A stretch of DNA of 64,000 nt from Beroe forskalii (Eukaryota; Ctenophora; Nuda; Beroida; Beroidae). The stretch lies in the NCBI GenBank assembly GCA_011033025.1, contig WFMF01000048.1, positions 186,001 through 250,000 on the forward strand. The letters are read 5' to 3'. Within the stretch, counting starts at the first letter, position 1; each line of letters begins with the position of its first letter. The position numbers and the translations under genes are program-made. The notes beneath the pieces were generated by a model. The model was given only the letters and a program-made list of their open reading frames with translations, ran no database searches and had not been told where the DNA came from. Shown piece by piece: positions 55,465-64,000 of this stretch.

Positions 55465-57537
55465 TTAACCCATTAGTGCCCAGAATTCAGGTTTTTGGTA
55501 TTTTTTGATGAATTTTACATATTTTTGTCCTTGGGCCACACAATTAAGATTGGTAAAAGTCCCATTCACGTACTCCTTCGGGAACATAGTAAAACAAGCT
55601 GTTGCAAAAACGCAACACTGGCATGTTGCATTTTTGCAACCGGAAGAATTTCCTGTTTTAATGTGTTTCTTTTGGGTTTTATCCTGTCAAACTGATTGAA
55701 AATGATGCTATCTCAAGCTATCTTGTTCAACAGTATCCAATTTACATCAATGTTGCAATTTCGCAACACTGGCACACTCATCATAAAATTCATGTTTACC
55801 ATAAAAAACTTCCCTTTCAACAATGTATCAAGCATATGGACCGTATTCAACTATATTTCTAACATTGAAATTTTATTTTCAAGGTCCATTGTTGCATTAA
55901 TGCAACAATGGTAAGCTGGGAACAGTTTTTGAACCCGAGCAAATAGCCATCTAAGTCACTATCTGGCTGAACCTCAGCAAACAGCCATCTACGTCAGTAT
56001 CTGGATGAACCTCAGCAGACAGCCATCTACGTCAGTATTTGGCTGAAACTCAGCAAACCGCCATTTACTTCAGTATATGACTGAACCCGAGCAAACAGCC
56101 ATCTATGTCAGTATCTGGCTGAACCTCAGCAAACAGGCATCTACGTCAGTATCTGGCTGCTCCTCACCAAAAAGTCAAATATTTCAGTATCTGGCTGAAC
56201 CCGAGCAAACATCCATCTACTTCAGTATCTGGCTGAACCTCAGCAAAAAGCAATCTACATCAGTATCTGGCTGAACCTCAGCAAACAGCCATCTACGTCA
56301 GTATTTGGCTGAACCTTAGCAAACAGCCATCTACGTCAGTATTTGGCTGAACCTCAGTAAGTGACCATCGGCTTCAGTATCTGGCTGAACCCGAGCAAAC
56401 ATCCATCTACTTCAGTATCTGGCCGAACCTCAGCAAAAAGCCATCTACGTCAGTATGTGGCTGAACCTCAGCAAAAAGCCATCTACGTCAGTATCTGGCT
56501 GAACCTCAGCAAAAAGCCATCTACATCAGTATCTGGCTGAACCTCAGCTAACAGCCATCTACGTCAGTATTTGGCTGAACCTCATCAAAAAGCCATCTAC
56601 GGCAGTATCTGGCTGACCCTCACCAAAAAGCCATCTACGTCAGTTTCTTGCTGAACCCGAGAAAACTGAAATCTATGTCAGTTTCTGGCTGAACCTCAGC
56701 AAACAGCCGTCTAAGTCACTATCTGACTGAACCCGAGCAAACAGTGCCAGTGTCTGGCTGGCTGAATTGGCTAACATCCAATGTTAGATACAGTATGCAA
56801 TGCCAGATACCAATGCTAGAATATACTATGGGAATCATTGTATGTTTTTATCATCAACCCAACTGTTTGAGCTGCCAGCGTTGCACTTATGCAACATTCA
56901 GCACCACATTCATTGAGGGGAGTCTATAACTACTCAATAAGCACCCATAAAACATCGCAGCATTCAAATTATTGAAAATAAAGGAAAAATTAACACCAGT
57001 GCCAGTGTTGCGATAATGCAACATTTTCTCATTTGTCCCTTTTAATTGATCCATTGACACTAAATTACAAAAATTACAAAAAGTTCAGAAGTGTCAAAAA
57101 AGCACAAATCTGTGCCAAAACGACAATTTTGTAGTTCCCATAAAGTGTGTTCATGCCGGTGTTGCGTTTTTGCTACAGCTTCATAACATCGTTTATATCA
57201 GAGCTACATAAGGAGTTAGAATCCCAATTTTTTTACAAGATGTCCATGAATTATTCCTCTTCAAGATAGAGTTCAATACAAATGCATCAAATCGGGGGAA
57301 AGTACTTCAAATTGCCACCAATTAAAACCACTTGGAAACGGTGAAAAAACCGCATGCATCCATGCATAAATCATGCATTTAGAGGTTCTTGTATTTCCTA
57401 AACTGATTGGAACTGGTTAGATTAGTCTTTTATGAAGCAAGTAATCCCAAAATGGGTATTCTAGGCTTGATGGGCTTCCCACAATATGCAGTTAAAGTAA
57501 GGTTGCGTTTTCGCTACACCGGGCACTAATGGGTTAA
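55465..57537. mobile_element. piggyBac-like non-autonomous element bounded by TTAA, with internal 38-bp array
   Basis: The left end TTAACCCATTAGTGCCC (55,465-55,481) and the right end GGGCACTAATGGGTTAA (57,521-57,537) are exact inverted repeats that start with TTAA, the piggyBac target site. There is no transposase ORF. The interior holds several short GTTGC/GCAAC palindromes and the 38-bp minisatellite. It is the most complete of three copies in this window. Confidence 0.85.
55930..56750. repeat. 38-bp minisatellite, about 21 units
   Basis: Units contain GGCTGAACCTCAGCAAAC and AGCCATCTACGTCAGTATCT. The last units are shared with the inverted copy at 51,830-52,030. Variants alternate CCTCAGC and CCCGAGC. 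Confidence 0.95.
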
Positions 57538-58502
57538 TCAAATCTTCATTTGAACTGGATAATAGCTGGGACAAGATTGTCCCCAGAATTCCGTTAATGG
57601 GTAGAAAGTTTGGGTCATTCAATGAGAAAATTTTTATATCTCAGGACTCAGATCATCACTCACTTCAAAATGCTTAACTCTTCTCGGCCCATAGACTTCA
57701 TCGCCTTCGTGCTTTCTATGTTGTTTCATGTTGTCCTTTTATCTGTCTGTTCCACACAACATCAGCAGCTGGTATTTTCTGAACGAAAAAAACAATTATC
57801 ACCCAATGCTTTAAGTACGTATCACGATATACACCATGGGGTTTTGATAGAAACGTACGCTTATTAATTATTAAAAATTTCCACCGTTTCTTTGGATCTG
57901 AAAATTTCATGGTCTTATTGGTCTTATTTGTTGTCATGTAAGTTGGAAATCAACTCACCTCATTTGAGTTATCTGCCGATCAATGGGAAGATCCATTATA
58001 TTATCGATTTCCATCCTTCATAGAGGCGTTGATTCAATTCATAAAAAGACTCACCCGTATCACTCTCGAGATTCTTTATATTTCAAAAGAAGACGACTTT
58101 GTCATGCTCCATGGTGAGATGGTTATGGTTACGCAGCGGCCATGGCCACGGGTATAAATACTTCTGAAAAGGCAACCATGATGTTACTGCAAATTGACAA
58201 AACGAAAAATGTTCGATTCCATAAAAAGAACTGCTGTGTAACAATGATTTTAGCGAGAAGAATTATGATGTGATTAAGTTAATAGACCGGCTTATCTATG
58301 GTACAAGAAATGTCAAAGAGTGTGGTACAGGGGTTTACACAACGCTGCCAGCACCGATCAGACATCGCTGGAGCAGTTTTGAAACCCTTGGCTTGTTATA
58401 AAATCAAAACTTGATATCATCGACTGGAATATATACACATTCCTTTTTTGGGAACGCCTTCTTAGGCTCTTTTATTCTTATACTCTTTTTGGCACAGCAT
58501 TC

Positions 58503-58705
58503 TAGGGGGGGGGGGAATGTCACTGTCCCAAATGTCCTTGTCCCAATTCACTTTTCTCTGTCCCAATTGTCCCATTTTATCCGTCCCAATTGTCCCATTT
58601 GTCCCAAATGTCTCATTCGTCCCAAATGTCCCATTTGTCCCTGTCCCAATCCACTTTTTTTGAGTTAGGGACATTTGGGACAGTGGCACCCCCCTCTAGG
58701 GTCCT
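58503..58705. mobile_element. MITE made of TGTCCC repeats (copy C)
   Basis: Same ends as 35,511-35,724 with a shorter internal repeat run. Confidence 0.8.
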
Positions 58706-60568
58706 TTTCGATTTTCTATATCCTCTGGGGCCTAAAAGGGCGTTCCCATCCTCTTCCAAAAATATCGAATTCAACCCACACCGGGCGACAGTCTGGGTAG
58801 CTTAGCAGGGCCAAGGGTGGTCCACTTCAAGCATATCAAAGATTCTGTATCATACTTCTTCCTATATTGACCAGTTAATTCTCAATAGTCAAAATTCAAA
58901 TAAGTCATTACCTTCTTACTTTTTAGGCCCCTGCTCATCATTAACAATACGATCTTCTGTCACTCCACTCAGTCATTCAACGAGTCCTCTGTTGTCGTTC
59001 ACGTGTTAAACTGAGATTTATCCATGCTAAAAATCTATTGTTATAATGATAAGTTAGGAACGGAATTAAAACGGACTAGAAAAGTAGAAATGTTATAAGT
59101 TACAGAAATTCCGGGGTAATCAAGTGAGCAGGGGTGAGAGAGGTGACAAGGAGCCATCAATGTGAGCAGGCTCAAGACGTGAGAAGGGGGCAAAATATAA
59201 TACCATGGTTTATAGCTGTGAGGCGTAGATGTGGTCAGCCGAACAGGGATAATAGAGTCAGATATGGGTTTGGTTAAAAGCTGTGTGCAGAGGCCAAGGG
59301 TCGTGAAAGTACGTTCGAGAGGAAACATAATATTTAACCTCAGCTATTCGATAATTTTTAGATGAAGGCAATTTGTATATGAAACTGTAGTTGTATTAAA
59401 ACACAGATATTTCTAGTAACAAGTTCAACCTAAAATCGTCGGTGGGAATGCAGCATGCCTACTTCTAAAGCATGCCTACTTCTAAAGCAAATTTATTATC
59501 CCTGTTGCCGGGAACATCGAGGAGAACAACTTAAACTGAATGCTGTGCATTTTGTGACCATGTTGCATCAATTTCAACTAGAAGGGAACTTTTAATATTA
59601 AGCACGTCACCGAAATTGACTGGAAATTGCAAACAGGTATGGTTTATATCAAACAATTATTCTGAGTCCAGTATCCACTGCTTTAAAGGATTGAAAACAC
59701 GGAGCAAATGATATGTGCCTAACTGGATAAGCAAGGAAAGGAAACTTGGAAAGGGAAATAACACTGGATAATCAAATAATTCATAATCATATACCTCCAT
59801 GAGTAAAACAAAATACTGGAATCAGCTATACATAGTACCTACAGTCATTGAAAACTCAAACAAATACACAAAGTTGTCACAAGTTCTCGAATCTCGATGT
59901 CATCCTAAAGGCTAGAGCTAATTAAGGTAAATGCGAGGAGTCGATGTTATCAATTAATTAGTCAATGCAACCATAAAACCACATTATGTTGTAGTCTACG
60001 TTTCAATATGAGACAGTCTTGATTAGCTCATCGAAAAGTGTCAAATCCTCAGCACCAGTGCCAAGGCATTACGTAGTCGAGAATATAAATTAGGTATTAG
60101 TTGTAACCAAAACATTGCCCTGAAAGGCAGCAAATATGAGAAAATTTCGCTGGTCAGGAAACAGAATAAATAAAGACTGGAATAACAGATAAACAATTAA
60201 GTGAATTCATAAGGATTGTCCAGTTTAAAATCAACGTAAAGGAATACAATTATAATCATGATGTCAAGGCCTGGACGCCTGGTACACGAGCTGACTCGTG
60301 ACACGTCACTGAAACAGCACACAAGAGAAATGCAGCAATGTTGCTTCACTTCAAAAGGAAGATTTGGCTAGCGCTCGATTTTATAACTGTGTGATCCATA
60401 TGAAATTGCGCGGCTCCCAAATAAAATTTTGAAAATTCGAATTTTGAACTTTAATCAACTGAACAGGAAATTGATGAAAATCACAAAAAATAAAATGAGT
60501 ATCATTGATTATATGTTATTTTGGCCAGAAATTGCAAAAAAAATCAATTTTAGCACAGAATTGGGCTA

Positions 60569-60808
60569 GTGTCCCATATAACTCTGGGCTCTTCATTATC
60601 TATGATAATGACGTCAGTCAGAAAAATATAGTTAAGCGCACCTAGCGCTTTAAGGACTAGGGTTAGGGTCACGATTAGGGTCAGGATTTGTTAGGGTTAG
60701 GGTTAGGATTAAGGTTATGGTTTTGGTTAGGGTCATGGTTAGGTTTAGGATACAGAAAAATTGACCTTCAGGTCTGTGACGTCACTCAGCCAGAGTTATA
60801 TGGGACAC
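60569..60808. mobile_element. MITE with CRE palindromes at both ends and telomere-like interior (copy 2)
   Basis: The 240-bp element begins GTGTCCCATATAACTC and ends with its inverse. It interrupts a site intact in copies A and B, with an imperfect CGAAATTGG/CAGAATTGG duplication at the edges. TGACGTCA lies about 40 bp from the left end and 30 bp from the right end. Confidence 0.87.
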
Positions 60809-60918
60809 ATACCCGAAATTGGTGGATACAGCATCCATGCGTAGCTAAATGCTGCGCGCGTCGCGCGCGGCCGCTGGCCGCAAATTACGACCGCCGAATA
60901 GCGCATTGGTATGAATTA

Positions 60919-61200
60919 CGGTGGCCCAGCAGGCTCACTTTTTTTTACATAAAAAATTTTACATAAAAAATTTTTTTATTAAAAATTTTACTTGAAAAAT
61001 TTTTTATATAAATTTTTTTGATCCTTTTTGTCCAACCCCGTGGCCGAGGAGGATCACTTTTTTTTACTATAAAAAATTTTTCAAGAAAAAAAAACATGAA
61101 AAAAATTTTTTAGGCTCACTTTTTTTTATGTAAAAAAAAGTGAGCCTCTTCGTCCATGCCCGTGGCCGAGGAGGCTCACTCCAGGGCATCACTTTTTTCA
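60919..61200. repeat. A/T homopolymer-rich repeats with GTGGCC...GGCTCACTTTTTTT units
   Basis: Three short units (about 60,920, 61,040 and 61,150) share GTGGCCNAGNAGG and CTCACTTTTTTTTA. The last one continues CCCGTGGCCGAGGAGGCTC and, 50 bases on, CTCAAATCCCGCGC. These resemble the A and B boxes of a tRNA(Leu/Ser)-like SINE head, but the spacing and decay leave this uncertain. Confidence 0.4.
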
Positions 61201-61447
61201 ATAAAAACTCGCGTGCGCGCTCAAATCCCGCGCTGAAGTGCTCGTAAGAGAATGGTAGCGTGTTCCATAATATACGAAATTCATGCACATTTGATAAATA
61301 AGCGGTTGAGATGTCGTCATTATCTTATTTCTATATAGTAAGTTAATGACGCCTCACAGCTTATTTTAATATGGTGCATAGAAGAATCGACAAGCTGCCA
61401 CACTTACGTACGAATTCGACTACGGACAAAGGTCACCATATTCGTAT

Positions 61448-62257
61448 ACCTTACTGGTAGAAATTATGATGCGTACTAATTATGATTATTTACACGAAAT
61501 GATCATAATTAGTACGCATCATAATTTCTACACATCATAATTTCTACAGATCATAATTCGTACTTTCTCAAAATTCGACCGTTATTTAGACTTTTTGAAA
61601 ACATGTTGAAACAACCAGGATGACCATTGACTATGTTGCCCAAAAATTATGTTTGGCTCCAAGGCCCTTTTGACATCTTTGTATTGCAACTTCAATGAGC
61701 AACATTTTCAAAATCGAAAGTTGTGGTGCTATTATAATATCATGGAGTTGCCATATATTACGGAGTTTCACTCAACTTAGTTGATATACAGATACCTGTA
61801 ATCAAGGCCCTAACCTTCCAATAAGCTACCTTACTGCCAGACCTTATCAAAGACCAAATTCACATTTGATCCAAAATGAAAACACAGACAACATCGGTCG
61901 AAAAGCAACATTCTGAATGTGCAGGCATGTTATTCACATAACATTAACTTCCCAATCACCATGATGTTGGAAGTTGGCAGAATTATGGATGTGAATCATG
62001 CTAAAAAAGAAATGATTTTGTCAGAAAATAGCCGGCATCAAGGCTAATTTCATGATTTTGACCAAAGTTCGGAGGATTCTGGACAATTTTGGTTCATAGG
62101 GTTGGGTAAAATGGTTCAAAAAATAATGAAGTTTCATTCACGTTGGTTGTTCGCCATAAAGGTTGGTTTTCATCCCAAAATTTTCTCATCATAATTAGTA
62201 CCGATCATAATTTCATTCGTCATAATAAGTACACATCATAATTTCTACCACTAAGGT
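61448..62257. mobile_element. Foldback element with reiterated AAATTATGAT ends
   Basis: Left ACCTTACTGGTAGAAATTAT and the inverse at right (CATAATTTCTACCACTAAGG) form a TIR. Both ends contain additional shuffled copies of TAGAAATTATGAT and GTACTAATTATGAT. The ~650-bp centre has no recognisable ORF. Confidence 0.7.
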
Positions 62258-63790
62258 AATTCAAAATTTTCACATTTATTCGTCTTTATCAGAAACTCAA
62301 CCAGAAGAGCTGACCGGTACTGATAGCCCCATTTCATACCTAGCTATCCAGGTGTCCCGAAAGGCATAATTAAATCAATATTCGAGGTATATGGCGACCG
62401 ATACGTCAGTACTTCAGTTAAATATACGGCGACCGTTGGAGTTCTTCATTTAATTTTTAAGATGTGTGAGTCGTGACTCGTAAGTATTAATGGTCTCACC
62501 GAGGCATTTTGAAAGAACGTATTACAATAACATTCTGTAATTTTTCCTTGACAAAACGAAGCTTTGTCAAGGAGTTTTAATCTTGTCGTGCCTTTAGGGT
62601 CTCTGATACAATTTTGGTTCAGTTCTGGTATAGCTAATTTGAAATGAAAGAAGTTCAGTAACAAATTTGAAGAGACAAAATAATACACTTCATATATTTA
62701 GTTCATTAATTGTCAATTATATTTCACAATCATTATAGATACAATGAGTATATCTTTCAAAATTCTTATCACCACTCCCGTTCAAATAACTCCTACTATG
62801 CAGTTAAAGGAGAATATAACTGGCATTTTCACGGGCGTGCAAATTTAGAATCATGTAATATACGGTAAATGCACACTTGCGAGTGGGATCCATGCAATAA
62901 ATGCACGACCTTGCTAGTGGGATTCATGCAATAAATGCACGAGCTTGCGAGTGCATTAATTGAAGTCATTGCACGAGCTTGCGAGTACAATTACGATGGT
63001 TATTCTAATACCCATGTGAGCATTTACTGTATCAATACCCTGCCATATACGAAACAATGAAAGCAAACGCTATAAAAACAATTCATACGAATCAGTGTTT
63101 CATATGAATCATCGTTTCAAGAATTATATGCACATCATACATTATTTCTTTATATCATGATCGAAGAGGTTGAAAAAGTTGACACTCCCTTCGCCATTCG
63201 TTAATTCATAAAAAGTCAAAGTAGCATAAATGCCTAATCATAGCCCCATGGTATTATGTAACAAATAAATACAGAGGCCAATGATCACAACATGTGTATA
63301 GTGTAAAGTACATCGAGCAATGGGAATGGCGCCAATATGCATGTATAATATTTAATATCTATACCAATCTTAAAACCCTAACTTAAAACTCAAGAAATCA
63401 ACTCTGACACATCAAACACGGCAGCAAAAGATATGAAACATAACAAAACAAAATCATAAAATGGACCACAAGTCTGTGTTATCTTTATTTTGATCCCCAG
63501 ACTGGGGATAAAGATTACATTGTGCTCCATCCCTGCTTCCACCAGATATAGAGGTGATACTATATATATTTTAGAAATTTTTATCTTGCGTTATTATAAT
63601 AACAAATAAACTGTTAGTGCAGAAATGAGGGATTCCCTTAAAATTGGGAAAAGGTCGAAAAAGTTGTGATATTGCTTAAAAATTTAAAGGGAAATGCTCG
63701 AAACGTTAAAGAAAAGGTCGCTTGAAGAGTCTGCAGTGGGTTTCTCTGATTTCTGAGGTACGTGAGGTTACGGTACGTGAGGTACGTTCA
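62258..63790. other. Gene-free AT-rich stretch with minor repeats
   Basis: Holds a hairpin CTTGACAAA ... TTTGTCAAG near 62,548-62,573 and about 2.7 copies of a ~46-bp repeat at 62,866-62,990 (CTTGCGAGTGGGATTCATGC, AATAAATGCACGA). Nothing else recognised. Confidence 0.5.
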
Positions 63791-64000
63791 GGTGTGTGTT
63801 ATTAGTGGAGAGGGGTGTGCTTTGAGTTGACAGGAGTCTGTTATGAGTTGAGAGAGGTGTGTTATGAGTGGAGAGAGGTATAATATAGTGGCGGAGGTGT
63901 TACGAGTGGAGAGGGGTGTGTTATGAGTGGAGAGGGGTGTGCTATGAGTTGAGGGGGTTGTTATGAGTTGAGAGGGGTGCGTTGTAGGTTGAGAAGGGTG
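63791..64000. repeat. 22-bp minisatellite running off the window end
   Basis: About nine units of the GTTATGAGTTGAGAGGGGTG type, with GAGTTG/GAGTGG variation, continuing past base 64,000. Confidence 0.9.

Larger units (their letters stand above)
56830..60918. repeat. 4-kb repeated block, copy C (direct)
   Basis: Near-identical to copy A. It differs by a MITE insertion at 60,569-60,808, a 17-bp local duplication near 59,455-59,485 (CATGCCTACTTCTAAAG twice), and truncation at GGTATGAATTA. Confidence 0.93.

Noticed and set aside
61140..61245. A functional tRNA-Leu/Ser gene
   Set aside because: Only A-box-like and weak B-box-like motifs are present. The arms do not pair into a cloverleaf and the spacer is T-rich, so it is at best a SINE relic.

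Overview
This is a stretch of eukaryotic nuclear DNA, most likely from an invertebrate animal. It holds one clear host gene: a spliced CCT3 (TCP-1 gamma / T-complex chaperonin) gene on the minus strand at 27,892-31,101. The other signs are TTAGGG-type telomere-like repeats, LINE, SINE and MULE remnants, a piggyBac-like TTAA element, and a very high load of minisatellites and inverted repeats. The species cannot be named from the sequence alone. Two 100-base N runs (5,719-5,818 and 39,656-39,755) mark scaffold gaps.

Layout. 1-13,430 is one large composite inverted repeat. Its arms match near the outer ends, around 4 kb and 9 kb, and in the 41-bp arrays. The left arm carries a 66-bp minisatellite expanded to about 52 units. 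The right arm has one such unit and is interrupted by a tRNA-derived SINE, a broken MULE DNA transposon and a TIR element filled with KpnI-palindrome tandem repeats. 14,030-16,115 is a 62-bp satellite in which nearly every unit contains a perfect CArg-type box. 16,116-21,225 has no recognisable gene. 21,230-25,125 is a degenerate array interrupted by two TIR elements, one filled with a 9-bp satellite and one a second copy of the KpnI element. 24,423-26,057 and 31,652-33,329 are matching inverted arms that enclose CCT3.

From 33,330 to 60,918 the window is dominated by three copies of a roughly 4-kb block (33,330-37,673 direct, 46,395-50,282 inverted, 56,830-60,918 direct). Each holds part of a TTAA-flanked piggyBac-like element and a MITE made of TGTCCC repeats. 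The first two form a large palindrome. Its spacer contains a 3-kb tandem duplication (39,803-42,785 and 42,861-45,900) framed by terminal inverted repeats. Further on are a TIR element with hairpin-bearing repeats (50,283-51,754), a LINE RNase H relic (52,090-52,950), a 27-bp minisatellite (53,125-54,640), the most complete copy of the TTAA element (55,465-57,537), another foldback element (61,448-62,257) and the start of a 22-bp array at the window end.

Most long ORFs in the window are by-products of tandem repeats whose period is a multiple of three or that lack stops. The main biological points are these: (1) CCT3 reads through ten exons in perfect phase, but introns 1 and 2 are bounded by 10-bp and 18-bp direct repeats. 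Intron 2 cannot be spliced as GT-AG in frame. (2) At least five unrelated TIR-bounded elements each carry an internal tandem array, which suggests that satellites are moved around or born inside non-autonomous transposons here.
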